Counted from the first letter of the stretch, positions 25,798 to 36,989 are shown. The stretch is 64,000 bases of DNA from Diabrotica undecimpunctata (GCF_040954645.1 NC_092812.1:3162001-3226000), one strand, 5' to 3'. Program-made: numbers and translations. Notes: generated by a model not told the origin, from the sequence alone.

Positions 25798-27104
25798 TGA
25801 ATTTTATTTTATGTTCTTAGTCATTAATTTAATTTTCTTCTTGTGAGTTTTGTTTAATTACTAACTATTTTATACCAACATCAATTATTACTTCATAATT
25901 TTCAAATCAAAATATTCCGACAACGGTACACAGTATTGAGTTTTACCAAGAGTACCTTTTTCGTGTAAAATTGAATGATGTTTAAGATTACTTGAAATTT
26001 TGATTAATAATTATACTTTTAAAAAAGTTATATCGACTAATACTTAGTACGATCCCTGTAACTAGCGCCCTCTATGAGAATCAGATATAAAAACAAATTC
26101 ATGGGATGTATCAGCTTCCAAGACATATTCGTATAAAATATCATTACAATATTGCCAGTAGTTTCGGCAAAATCGTAAAAAATGCGTAAAATTTTTTTTC
26201 TTCAACGCCCGGTATCTTGAAAACGGATGGCGTTACAAAAATTTTTTACTAAGCAAAGCCCAATTATTTTTCAGTTTTTTACGTACCCTAGAGACAGGGT
26301 TACCTTTTTTGAAACACCCTGTATAGTAGAAGAGTGCCATTAAAAGTCGTGAGCATTAAAATCGCCCAAAATAAGTCTAGATTGGGGAATTTGTTGTAAG
26401 AGTTCAGTTATTACTTCTGAGTCTTCTTACGTTGATGAAGGTAGGTGTAAGTTACAAACGTAGATATTTGGACTTAAGTTTAATGCAAATTGCTTCTAGA
26501 TTAGTTTGGAGAGAAATGTTTGTTGATTACTAATTTCTATAGACCCTCCATAATTATTTATGAAATTTTTAACAATGTTTTTGTTTGCAAGATACATGCA
26601 CACTCAGAAAGCTGTAAGGAAAATAGACTATTTTTGGGCTCGATCAACGTTCTTAGTGGAATTAGGTAATCTTGAAGTTTTAGGTTTTTTACAAATGAGA
26701 ATTGATAATCATTTTTCTCAAGACCTTTGTTACTAGGTTTTTTCTTTCTGATATTTATTTTCATTGGAGGAAGTGTTTTGTCCTCCGTTATATAATGATT
26801 CCCCTTTAACCCCTGATGCTGATTCCTGATTATTCCTTTTTGGTATTTATGTTGTCACTTCGAAGCCACTTTAAAACCAATGGCATAGGAAATTGTTTAA
26901 CAAAAAAAAAAACGCAAAAGATAGAAAATATCAATAGTTCCTAATTTTACTAAAAAAAAGTATTGTAGTGTACCCTTAAAAATTTATTAAACATTTTAAA
27001 TTTTGTTCCGTAGCAGACCTTTTATTTTATGACATTTAACAACTGAATAAAATCGATTACGAAGTTCTTATTTTATAGAGGTGTTTCCAATCTAAATGTG
27101 TGAC

Positions 27105-27480
27105 ACTGTATATGGGATGAAGAGCAATAGAAGTAAACAGAAACTGTTATGCAAATTAAACCATAGAAATCTATAGAATACTTTGCAATTATTGATTCAG
27201 ATAAGGTTTTTAATTCGCTCCATGGAGCTAAAGTTTGACAAAGCTTACAAAGAAGGAAAGTCGGCAAGACTTTAAGAACAGCGAATAATATAATATATAG
27301 TGTGTATACAATAACAGCAGTAATTATATCAAACGGAAAAATATTAAATCAGAACTGTTTTACATTAAGAATGTCTATGACAAATATTAGTTACTAATAC
27401 CACACTATCTATAATGTTCATGGATAAGTTAATAAGAAACTGTAGTAAGCATTTAAAAAATAATATCTAGGGACTTGTTC
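27105..27480 (+). pseudogene. Non-LTR RT fragment (motif A region)
   Basis: One frame with a single stop encodes AIIDSDKVFNSLHGAKV, stop, QSLQRRKVGKTLRTANNIIY and ISNGKILNQNC. This resembles the RT motif A block of RTE-like elements (A.ID..KAFDS followed by ..L...GV). The palm before and after it is missing. Short and decayed; the strand and type are probable, not certain. Confidence 0.45.
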
Positions 27481-27639
27481 TTAACGTGCCATGTGCTTTG
27501 CCGCACTTTGGTGGTTGTCTGTACTCTTCAAACCATTTTTAGAGTGCCGTTTTTGGCTTTTCTGTTAGACAAATCCCTTATATTTCTTAACCACGAATAT
27601 TGTTTCATAAAAATTAATAAAGAATAAGAATATTTCTAA

Positions 27640-29060
27640 GAATAATCCTGAAATACTTCCCATCCAAAAGAGCGGCGACAACATAAACAAAAATCAAAGT
27701 CGAAGGACTAAATACGGAATCCACGGAACACTTATACAGGAAAAGAATATCAGAGAAGATCGCTGGGAAATTAATATTAGAAAACGATAACATCGCGGAA
27801 AGCTGAAAATAACGAACACTAACATATCAAAAAAGGAAACACCATGGTTTAAAAAGGAAGAGACAAAATGTGAAGAAAAGAAGAAAGCCTTTTTACATTA
27901 CAGAACACAACAAACACAACAGGTATACAACCACTATAAATGAATCAGAAATGAAACAAATAAAAAATAAACATTGGCAGAGTTTCTTAAAACAGATGGA
28001 ACACGACTTCTACGGAACACAAAAAGAAATATGGAGAATGATCAGAGGACAAAGAAAAAAAGATGAACGAACTAATAAAAACAAAACACATTCAGAAGGA
28101 AACATGGATAGACTACTTTCGATCCCTATTTGGTAAAGGTGACGATAATAAACCACCAACACCAGAGGTGACGACAAACGAAGAAATAAACATTGAGGTG
28201 AAAGAGGTAAAGAAATCATTAAGAAAATTAAAAAATAAAAAATCACTAGGAGAGGATAGAATACCGAACGAACTCCTAAATTACGGAGGACCAGATCTAA
28301 CCAAACAACTATTAAAACTAATCCAAAAAATAATAGAACAAAACAAAATTCCTCCAGAATGGAGATCAAGCATCCTAATACCTTTCTTCAAAAAGAAAGA
28401 CAAATCGGACCTGGAAAATTAGAGAGAAATTAATTTATTAACCAAACTAATAAATTGATAACACTAGCAGAAGAACAACAAGATTTTAGGTCGGGAAGAT
28501 CATGCACCGACGGTATATTTATAATAAAGCAAGTGCAAGAGAAATCATTAGAATACAACAAACCGGCATATTTATGTTTCGTGGACCTTATAAAGGCATT
28601 TGACCGGGTTAAATTAAAAGACGTTATCCATTTACTGTACGCAAGAAAGATACCTCTAGGAATAATTAAAACGATCGAAAATATCTACCAAAACTACAGA
28701 ATAAAAGTAGAAGAAGAACTAACCGACCCTACTGAAGCTGGCGATGGGGTAAGATAAAGAGACTCATTGAGTCTTCTATTGTTCAACATGATTATGGATG
28801 AAATAATAAAAAAAGTAAGAACTAAAAAAGGATACCAAATGGGAGAAAAACAACTTAAAATAATCTGCTATACAGACGACGCAATACTATTCTCTCAAAG
28901 TGAAGATGATTTATAACGTATGCTGCACCAATTTAATATAACCGCCAGAAAATTTAACATGTTAATTTCCCAAAAAAGACAAAATGCATGGGAACAGCAA
29001 ATTTACTAAGATATAAATTGGAGCTGGAAGGTCAGATAATAGAATAAGTGATGGAGTTTA
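27640..29060 (+). pseudogene. RTE-like endonuclease-RT, linker and RT palm (broken)
   Basis: Plus-strand pieces in neighbouring frames: a basic linker (27870-28136), then 28063-28422 with ETWIDYFRSLFG, SLRKLKNKKSLGEDRIPNEL and IPPEWRSSILIPFFKK. 28455-28757 carries QQDFRSGRSCTDGIFIIKQ and CFVDLIKAFDRV (motif A Asp intact). From 28758, after a stop, RDSLSPLLFNMIMDEI and CYTDDAILFSQSEDDL follow, so the YxDD box is intact as YTDD. The endonuclease is missing at the 5' side and the thumb decays after 28920. At least four frame breaks. The family matches the nearby copies at 29578 and 38102 in style but is not the same sequence. Confidence 0.88.
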
Positions 29061-29109
29061 AATATCTAGGCATCACATTATCTAGCTATCTATCCAGGTT
29101 AAAATTCTG

Positions 29110-29577
29110 TAGCCGCCGCTAATAACCATTATGGTGGATGCGGCTGTAATTTCTAAATAAAAAAAATTATTAGTTAATACTGAAGAGAAAAATGATTTTA
29201 AATTTAGATACGCAAGAAAATGTAATTTTAAAATGTTTGTAGGTATTAAAAATTATGTCCAAGTTTAGATTCATGGCCTTCTAATAATTAAATAATACAT
29301 TTAAAATAAAAAGTAAATAATAGAATAATTTTACATTTGTTGATTTTGTATATTGAATAAGGTAAATTAGAAATGAAATTAAAAATGAATGACACATCAT
29401 TAAAAGGCCATAACTCTAAATTTAAATATAAATTTTTAATTCCTACAACCAAATTAAAATGACATTTTGTTCTGCACCTAAATTTAAAAGCACTTCAATT
29501 TTAAGCCCAAATCAATAATTTTGATTTTCGCTGTATACCACTTAAAATTTTATAAATTTGATTATTAGTGCTGCAAT
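29110..29577. other. AT-rich intronic DNA, nothing recognised
   Basis: No open frame, inverted repeat or transposon motif. It ends sharply where the next RTE-like fragment starts (ATGGGCATCCC, 29578). Confidence 0.5.
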
Positions 29578-30375
29578 ATGGGCATCCCAATCGGAGATGA
29601 TAGATTGTACACGATACACTTCGCTGACGACCAAGCCATTCTAGCTGAAGACGAGAGTGATGTAGGCTACATGCTTAGAAAACTGGAAGATGAGTATACC
29701 AAATGGGGCCTCACAATTAATATACAAAAAACTGAGTACTTAGTTGTAGGAGAAAAACCAGAAAGCCTACAAATCGAAATGGGAACTATAAAACCAACAG
29801 ACAATTTCAAATACTTGGGAGTCCAAATAACATCAAAAGCAGGAAGTAGAGAAGAAATACACTCCAGAATTGGCCAAGCAAGATCAGCCACCAGACAGCT
29901 AGACGGACTATTATGGAATAAAAAAATAACAAAAGAAAATAAAAGAAGAATCTATAAACAATAATAGAAAGTATTGGGCTGTACGGCGTCGAACTCTGGG
30001 AAATAAACCAAAGAAACAAATAAAAAATTAAGGCCATGGAAATGAACTACTGGAGACGATGTTGCCAGCTCACTAGACTTGATAGGATGAGAAACGAAGA
30101 TATTCGGAGAGAAATGGAAATCGATCTAGACATAATAGACACAATCGAAGCCAAAAGACTTAACTGGTATGGACACCTTCAGAGAATGCCTTAAAATAGA
30201 TGGCCAAAAAAAAAATAGAAGAATGGACTCCGCCAACTAGAAGAAAACGAGGTAGACCAAGACGATCCTGGAGAGACGATGTCGACGATGCAATGACCGC
30301 CAGAGATTTAACAACTGAAGATTGCTTCGACAGAAAACGCTGGAAATTAGGATGCGAGAAGCGGCGCCAGCTGTA
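29578..30375 (+). pseudogene. RTE-like RT, palm end to C-terminus
   Basis: Starts abruptly at GIPIGDDRLYTIHFADDQAIL (catalytic FADD intact) and goes on with YLRKLEDEY-like spacing, KTEYLVVG, FKYLGVQIT and ARSATRQLDG. After a stop near 29962 the same protein continues as YGVELW, MEMNYWRRCCQLTRLDRMRNEDIRRE in pieces, AKRLNWYGHLQRMP and RKRGRPRRSWRDDVDDAM. It matches the inner RTE-like element at 38102-41479 (GMGIPV...LYT, RKRGRPRRSFRDEVDEAM), so both belong to one family. 5'-truncated copy; the 3' end passes into a TA tract. Confidence 0.9.
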
Positions 30376-30388
30376 GAAGACTCGCTTG

Positions 30389-30389
<1 letters not shown>

Positions 30390-30444
<55 letters not shown>
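30390..30444. repeat. (TA)n microsatellite at an RTE-like 3' end
   Basis: About 55 bases of TA directly after the last codons of the RTE-like fragment (CTCGCTTGTT). The related inner element at 38102 also ends in TATATA, so the tract probably grew from the element's tail. Confidence 0.95.
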
Positions 30445-30448
<4 letters not shown>

Positions 30449-30545
30449 TGGATATATTTAATAAAGAGTCGACACCGAAAAGTACAATATTTAATTAATT
30501 CGAATACTTCATCAGTTTATGTATTTTTTCTTTAATTATCACATA

Positions 30546-30579
30546 TGGCATTTACATTACATATGTAATGTAAATGCCA
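30546..30579. repeat. 34-bp perfect palindrome
   Basis: Bases 30546-30579 equal their own reverse complement (left half TGGCATTTACATTACAT). AT-rich centre ACATATGT. No gene nearby; could extrude a cruciform or be a minimal foldback. Confidence 0.97.
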
Positions 30580-30964
30580 AATAAAATATAAAATTCGTTA
30601 AGCCGGCCCTTATTACTATTTACCTGAAGAGGCAAATCCCTTTATGGATTCGACTTTATCAGCGAAATACTTTTAAATTCTGCTTAAGTCAGTTCTTATA
30701 ATTGTGAATGAACATTACCACTTTATTTTTGAAAAGCTTAGTCATATTTAAATGTCGTGGTTAAGTTTTTGGGACCAGGTAAAGATTAATAAATTTTAAT
30801 TTATTGTACTTTTAATTATTATACCTGCCACTCAGTACATTTATCCCTCGAAATTTATCGATATTACTCAAATACAAATGACTTTGTAATAGGAATAAGA
30901 TTAAGCTTTTCTAAAATAAAATGGTACCTACGTAAGTCTCTATTATAATAGACTTTTCAGTTAG

Positions 30965-31199
30965 GGACACAAAAATGTATCTCCGCTACTTTATATAATT
31001 GTTGATATTTTGAGAACACTATTTATCCATTGTTGTGTATGATTGTATTATCGTAAAGAAAACCTTTTTATGATTAATAATTCAGAACAAAAAAGTTGAG
31101 AATAAATTACAGGTCATTACAAAACGCAAATCATTTTTTTTAAAAACCTTAAATATACTCTTCTGAAGAGTAGTCATTTTTGAGATACATTTTTGTGTC
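30965..31199. repeat. Small foldback/MITE-like unit
   Basis: GACACAAAAATGTATCTC (30965-30982) and its exact reverse complement (31182-31199) bracket ~200 AT-rich bases. No target duplication was found, so the mobile nature is a guess. Confidence 0.5.
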
Positions 31200-31842
31200 G
31201 ACGACTATAGAACATTGTCAACTAAAAATAACTTCACAGGCAATGGCAACAGTGTTAAATACACGGATTATATTGACCCAAACCCATATTGGTAAGAATT
31301 TAATTTTTACCAAAAAAATCAAAAAGTTAATTTTTTATCTCGGATATAATTTAGAGATCTCATGCTATCTAATTAAGTTACGGAACGCCAAAGCGTTACA
31401 CTGCGTTATAATTTATAAATGATTTTTTTTGGGTTTAATAGACCCGAACATGACAGCGTTGTTAAATACCATAGTTTAATTATTTACGTATTTAAGAAAT
31501 CCATTCTGTTTATCTAAAATTGCAGTGTCCAAAAAATGGAACTACAAATTGTTTAGACAAGTTTATTCTGGCCGAGCATAAGATGGGTAATTATGTTGAC
31601 CTCAGTTTGTCCAGAATTGCATTTGACAAGAGCAGGGGCTTGTTTTCAGCTCTCATTAGCTGAAGTTTACCAACTAGACTAAAAGTAATTTAACATTACT
31701 AAATAAGGGCAACTAAAGTGTCAGTGTATTAAATTGGTTTGCATGGAAACATTATTTTGTATACTATTTACTATTGCTGCATGATTTATTACCTAAAAAG
31801 TAATAATAGTTTAGGATAAAATACTCACACATACAATATAGT

Positions 31843-31843
<1 letters not shown>

Positions 31844-31935
<92 letters not shown>
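31844..31935. repeat. (TA)n microsatellite
   Basis: About 90 bases of TA, embedded in AT-rich intron sequence. Open frames across it encode only Tyr/Ile repeats and are not genes. Confidence 0.97.
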
Positions 31936-31938
<3 letters not shown>

Positions 31939-32640
31939 AAGTAAAATTTAAAAATATCTAAAACACACATTAAAAATGATTTTATATACATAGGGCAAGT
32001 GATAAAAACATTCTTATCAATTATCAACCTAAGCAGCAAATACTAACATTATTACAGTGAGCAGAAATATCCTACTGGATAAACTTACAAATAAGTAGTA
32101 GGACCTGCAATTATGATACTGCAGTCAAACTCTTGTAGAAAATATTTCTAAAAAGTAAAAAAATATTCTAAAATGTCTTCCTTGTAGATTATAGATCAAT
32201 GGATAGTTTGGCCTTTAAAACGAAACCAACTTTAAACTGGAAGTTCTTTTGTTTATACTCTACATCTCTTTCTGGTTTCGTACATATTTTAGCTTCAATT
32301 GTTGAGACTCGTTCGCTAGGACTGAACCTTTTGTGGTTTCTGCTAAGCTTATTATGTTTTTGTTTATTTGATTATAGTGCATTCTGTCCAACAACAAGTT
32401 GGGGCATGTTCTTCCGGCAAAGTTTCGCATGTTGAAAAATGGTTGATCAAACCGGGGTGTCGGCTTGTAGACACTTGAAGTCAAACTGTCCATAGGGCTA
32501 CTGCAAATTAGCAATCACGACCATGGCCAGACTACTAAGACTAATTTTAATATTGAATCAAATAAAACGGTGCACACTAGACAAAGTACTAGCTTACAGA
32601 ATCTAGTGACTATGGTTACGTGTCCAAACAATTCTTGTAA
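31936..32640. other. Unclassified intron DNA
   Basis: No domain, terminal repeat or splice structure recognised. Short frames near 32199-32514 lie opposite each other with no motif. Confidence 0.4.
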
Positions 32641-32978
32641 TTAGAAATAAAATAATTTTTAATAAAATCCTTTATAAAAAGGTATATAAAAACCCAGTCG
32701 GGCTATGTTAAATAGACAAAACGTTTTCGGAATAAGTATTCCATCATGAGTGTCAGGTTAATACATGAATGTAGCTACTAAATATGGGGGTAAAAACCCT
32801 TTAAAAATTACTAAATGAAATTTAGTTTACATTATGTCTTGTTTAAAATTAAGATGGTAAAGTTACCGTTGGATTGGTAACATGGCGACATATGACTCTA
32901 CATTAAGTTGCAAGTCCTGAGACGGTATGTCTACGAGGACTTTATTAAAGCAAATGGATAAAGAATAAAGTCCTCGTA
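32641..32978. repeat. Second copy of the foldback family
   Basis: Bases ~32660-32795 (CCTTTATAAAAAGGTATATA, then ACGTTTTCGGAATAAGTATT and GGGGGTAAAAAC) match the left arm at 5191-5321. The following loop, with AAGTCCTGAGACGGTATG, matches the reverse complement of 5353-5392. The right arm is missing; instead a 13-bp inverted repeat TACGAGGACTTTA / TAAAGTCCTCGTA (32932-32944, 32966-32978) lies at the border to the piggyBac-like remnant. Confidence 0.7.
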
Positions 32979-34292
32979 CCAGGTCGCTCAGACCTGGTAT
33001 TTCTCATATCAAAACGGATAAAACGGATTATTTGGGTAAATTTGTTTCTAGACATCGTGTCTTGAAAAAATTTTGGATCCCATGTACCAGACCACAGCAT
33101 CTTTATGCTAACATTTCGTGCGATATAAGCTCCCCTAGCATACAGTAAGGATATAAATGCTTCGATTTCTTCAATAGAAATTTGCCAATTTTCATCTTTG
33201 AGTTTTCTTCTACCTTCAGCAACAGTACATGATTTTATGTTACGGAGTATGCATTCATCAATCAACAGCCGCCATGCACTAGCTGCAGAATCTCTAATAA
33301 TGCTTCTCTTAGCACGAGGGGTTGGTCCAGCAGCTTCCTTTAGAACATTTTGACTGGTACGCCTTCCTAAAATGAACGAGACAAATTAGTATGCAGGTAT
33401 ATACTCATTTATTTATTTATTTAAATAAATGGCACCCTAATAAATAAAGAATGGAACAACAACCAAGAAATAAGAGCGCACATCGGAAAAGCTAGATCCA
33501 CCTTCAACCAGGTGGGGGCCTTCTTCAAGAGCCATAACCTCTCTCTTGGTATAAAAGTAAGGATGCTGCGATGCTACGTCTTCTATGTTCTTTTTTATGG
33601 TGTTGAATAGTTGACCTTGACGAAGATATATGCAGAAAATTGGAAGCATTCGAGCTGTGGCTAAATCGGAGAACACTTCAAATCCCGTGGACCACTATCA
33701 AATCTCGAAAGTTACAATATTTCTAAAACATTGTGCGAAATGAATCTAGATGCGCCCTTCTACAAGCCATCCTGCAAAGAAAAATATTTGGAAAACGGGG
33801 TCCAGGAAGAAGAACATCCTGCAGATAAGGTAAATATTGCCATGATTATCGCCAATATTCGTGACATCAAGAAAAATATGTTTAAAAATATTATACACCT
33901 AAGTGAATACATAAATAGAAGCTACTAATATAATATAGTTGCTTACCTGGTGTACTAGCATTGTTGTCAAGTAACTCCCATCCTATGGTATTTATGGAAG
34001 AATCCTCTAAATTGCTTCTGCGAATTCCCCTTACCTGGTTGGTAATCATTTCTGAAGATGTATTGAAGTCTGGATTCGAAGTTGAAGCAGAAGTACTGGG
34101 CATCACCTCAATCTCAACTTCACCTTCAGAATCACTGCCCGATAAATGTCCTTGATCAACTGTATTAGGCACATACTCATCAACTTCATTATCGGATACA
34201 TCTTCATCAGATACCTCTGCTACAGATTCATCTTCTGACAAATTCTGTAGACACTCTAATAGCTCCTGCTGAGTCAAATATCGGCGAGACAT
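32979..34292 (-). pseudogene. piggyBac-like transposase 2 (N-terminal half)
   Basis: ATG 34292 starts an acidic N-terminus typical of piggyBac (MSRRYLTQQELLE, then SEDESVAEVSDEDVSDNE). Exon 1 ends at 33947 with donor GTAAGC; exon 2 starts at 33366 after TTCATTTTAG, and the phase fits (TP-G-RRTSQN). Exon 2 has LKDENWQISIEEIEAFISLLYARGAY, LWSGTWDPKFF and TMSRNKFTQIIRFIRFD, which is the conserved block before the first catalytic Asp. The frame breaks at ~32979; the DDD core is gone. The 580-base intron (33367-33946) contains a non-LTR scrap. Different from elements 1 and 3 in sequence. Confidence 0.85.
33428..33870 (+). mobile_element. Non-LTR (RTE-like) C-terminal scrap in the piggyBac intron
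   Basis: Plus-strand coding traces NKEWNNNQEIRAHIGKARST, FFKSHNLSLGIKVRMLRCYV and VNIAMIIANIRD match the copy at 61157-61811 (NEEWTNIQEIRARIGKARST). Decayed with shifts. It lies wholly inside the predicted transposase intron. Confidence 0.85.
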
Positions 34293-34518
34293 GATAACAG
34301 CCGAAATAATAAAAATCACAATGTAAAATTAATCAAAATACAGATCGAACATGCAATTGCAAAGAGCATACTCAAACTACATAATAACAAATATTTTCGA
34401 TGTATTTTATACATAAAATAAGTAAAAACTTCCCAGAAAATAGAACAAAAATTAGACTACCTCGTCATTAGGACCGCATTTTTCTAGGTAGACATCAACA
34501 TAAATATATTCAAAATGT

Positions 34519-34859
34519 AATTATACTAAGTACCTGTATAAGAGAAATTATAATCCTCAAGTAAATAATAAAGTCCCAAATCATCAATTTTGTAAAATAA
34601 ATATGAATGAGTAATACTTTAGACTAATGAGGGTCGAAAATAGAAAGCAGTCAAAATGACTGCTATATGGTAGTTCTAGGTATACGTTACCATATCTTAA
34701 AAAGTGATTACGCTAAGTACCTGTAAAGGAGAAATTATAATCTTCAAATAGATATAGGAAAAGTCATATATTATCAAGTTTCTAAAACATTTATGAATAG
34801 GTAATACAGAGTGTCAAAAATGAAAAGCAGTCAAAATGACCGCTCTGGTGCTTCTAGTG
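34519..34859 (-). repeat. Degenerate tandem duplication of the piggyBac 2 end
   Basis: Two ~167-base units: the first contains CTAAGTACCTGTATAAGAG, AAAGCAGTCAAAATGACTGC and GTTCTAGG; the second CTAAGTACCTGTAAAGGAG, AAAAGCAGTCAAAATGACCG and CTTCTAGTG. The second, outer unit touches TTAA. The terminal 170 bases have been duplicated. Confidence 0.75.
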
Positions 34860-34863
34860 TTAA

Positions 34864-35964
34864 TATGAGATGATATTTTATGGAACATATTGACAAATGA
34901 ATTAAAGAAAAGGGTGGATATATCAAACACTTACTTTGATAAAAAATTTATTGTTATTTAATTTAACTATTTTTTAATTTGGTTTGTAAATAAAATGTTT
35001 TTATTATGGCTTTAGTATAAAACGTAAAATTTTTGATGTAAAATCATATTATTCTGTTATTTTGTCAAATCCTATTATTAATTATCCTGTTGATATATTA
35101 ATTTTATTTAATATTTGGTTAACTATTAACTTTATTAAAGGTATTTCATAACAAAATTCAAAAGTATTGATGTTTTTGTCTATTTTTCTTTCGTTGACTG
35201 GAGTAATTGCGTTAAATCAGAATTATGCAGTTGATTTGTAAAATGCGATTATCTCGAAAACTATTCAGTTTTGAAGTTATTAACAGGTAATCCTTTCTTT
35301 TGTTAAAATATTGTATCTTTAATATTTTTTATCACAAATAGCGGTAACTTGAAGAGCAAAAAAGGTTAAGTGCAAATGTATGCCATATATGTAGCATACG
35401 TGGCGCCCTCTATTAGCTACATCAAAATATGCATCAAATTATAATTTCTCATATTTAATAGTATCCAGTTGTGAATTTTTATTCATAAATGATTACAAAC
35501 ATAAAAGTTATAGCGAAAAATAAAATTTTAAATTTCCACTTAAACACCCTGAAACTTTGTTGTTACCAACATTTTATTAAAGCAATTTGTCTTAAATCGT
35601 AATATTTTTAAGTGTAGAATCTGCAATTTCTTTTTGTACAATTACTTAAGGACCACCCTGTATATGTATATTATAGTAAAACGTTACCGTTGTTTCCTCA
35701 TTATCATAAGTAGCTCGACAATCCGTTGTGGATCTTGGCCTGCTTAAGAAACAAAAAATATGTTTCAATATATCAAATTCGGAGAAACTTTAGTGGTAAA
35801 CAATTAAAAAACGTGTTAAAAACGTGTTAAAGTGCTAACTTGTTAAATTAAAAAACTTTTACGTAACTTTTAAAAATTATTTCCTTTTATCTGTTCTATT
35901 TTATCTAAATAAGTTTGTATCATTCTTCCTCATTTTATTTAATTTATTCTCATTTATTTTACAG
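34864..35964. other. Intron DNA upstream of exon B, with a MITE-like end
   Basis: Mostly AT-rich. GTGGCGCCCTCTATTAGC (35400-35417) and CCACCCTGTA (near 35653) resemble internal and terminal sequences of the long-TIR mariner-type element (GAGGGCGCTAG, CACCCTGTA), so ~35260-35660 may be one end of a relative. The opposite end was not found. Confidence 0.35.
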
Positions 35965-36164
35965 GTACAATATACAGCGCTAAATTCCTGGAAACAGAAA
36001 GGAAAAATGCCAAAAAGTTTGCTACTGTTTTAGCAAAGTCTTTAGCGCGGAGAGCTATGCCTACACACTGCGTCGACTGCGAGTGTACTGCTCCTAATAC
36101 AGGAGTTTCCTACGTGGAATGTTCTCTTTGTACGATGGCTAATTCATCGAGGTTTAACTTTGAG
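35965..36164 (+). CDS. Host gene exon B, internal (cysteine-cluster protein, not recognised)
   Basis: A 200-base exon with acceptor TTATTTTACAG (ending 35964) and donor GTAAGC (36165). Two bases complete the codon begun by exon A, then 66 codons stay open: TIYSAKFLETERKNAKKFA, a basic stretch, then THCVDCEC, VECSLCTMANSSRFNFE. The pattern C-x2-C-x-C ... C-x2-C suggests metal binding but I cannot name a family. It ends in phase 0, fitting exon C. GC content and codon use stand out from the AT-rich intron around it. The intron to exon A is 22041 bases and contains a Helitron, a mariner-type element, three RTE-like copies and piggyBac 2. A possible alternative is a fossil of an unknown mobile element, but no repeat copy is seen. 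Confidence 0.65.
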
Positions 36165-36989
36165 GTAAGCATGAAAACAGAATGTACAAATGAATATTTA
36201 ATGTTCAGAAAATCTTTTATAATTATATTATCTATTTAAATAGTAAAAGATTAATCAAATTATACGTAAAATAGTGACCCTAAATAAACATACAGTTGTT
36301 TGTTGTTTGTAAACATAAATTTGTTCAAAGTAAGTGACCAATATTTCCCATTAAAACAATAAAGTTGAGCAGATTAAATTTATTTTATGTACTGTTTATT
36401 TATATTGAGTTTACAGCAAAGCGTACTAATTATATTAAGAATAAAAAATAATACAAAAAGTGAGAGATAATTCATGCATGCAATCCATGCAGATAACGGA
36501 TGCATATATAAATTTTTACGATTTCTATAAATACATATCTATTTTTAATCTTATACTGTCAATTTTATCTATTAACTTGTTTTAAAAAGCTGGCTGAACA
36601 TTGGCCTGTGACTTTATTTCAAATACCTAGAAAACAAGTTCTTAATCATTTTAAAGCCATTTATAATAATTAGGTACGTTCAGGTGTGTATTTTTATTTC
36701 CACCCCGTAGACAACTTTCAGATGATAGATATCTAGTATTATGTATAAAATTTCTGGTCGCTGGTTAAATGAAATTAGAAATAATAATGAAGTAAAAAAT
36801 GCAATATTTTGCCTGTAGATAAATTAGCAAAATTAGCTGGCTTTAACTCATTACTGTTACCTGTACAAAGAAAGGGATTACTTACCTTTTGAAATGTTGG
36901 TGTATTCGTAGCCAGTGGAGTAGCGTTGGTACCACGTCGCGACTCCCGGGACACCGAGAATCAATATGTTTCATGCGTTCTACGTTTTC
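36165..36989. other. Intron DNA after exon B
   Basis: AT-rich, no frame or repeat recognised. Near 36900-37000 it passes into the truncated end of the outer RTE-like element. Confidence 0.5.

Larger units (their letters stand above)
23616..26321 (+). mobile_element. Tc1/mariner-type transposon with ~450-bp inverted repeats
   Basis: Left repeat 23616-24071 and right repeat 25873-26321 are near-complete inverted copies, starting CAGGGTGTTTCAAAAAAAGG. A TA lies on each side (23614-23615, 26322-26323). The interior encodes a DDE_3-type transposase on the + strand. TIRs this long are unusual for mariner families, where 20-30 bases are more common, although some long-TIR subgroups are known. It interrupts a non-LTR endonuclease gene. 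Confidence 0.94.
22620..26990 (-). pseudogene. Jockey/I-like non-LTR element, split by a mariner-type insertion
   Basis: Minus-strand remnant. Near 26390-26350 the endonuclease motif ILGDFNAH appears; after the insertion (23616-26321) the frame goes on with ERLLDKIFKQSN, FSVFNDGRPTRFN and SSCIDLTIF (23596-23400). Further down, 22850-22670 encodes the start of RT (ISQLEYTEALSNLKETSAG.DDI, IKHLP). Taking out the inner element and one TA rejoins the endonuclease frame. Many stops; the RT core is lost below 22620. Clade is uncertain: the GRPTR motif is shared by Jockey-, I- and R1-like endonucleases. Confidence 0.8.
32979..34859 (-). mobile_element. piggyBac-like DNA transposon 2, 3'-truncated
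   Basis: The 5' end on the minus strand is CACTAGAAGCACC at 34859, next to TTAA (34860-34863). An ATGACCGCTCTGGTG motif (34836-34850) is shared with element 1. The transposase is on the minus strand with one intron. The other end is cut off at ~32979 where the foldback repeat begins, so the second TIR and TTAA are missing. Confidence 0.82.

Noticed and set aside
31842..32039. Open frame with Tyr/Ile repeats
   Set aside because: It is only the translation of a TA microsatellite.
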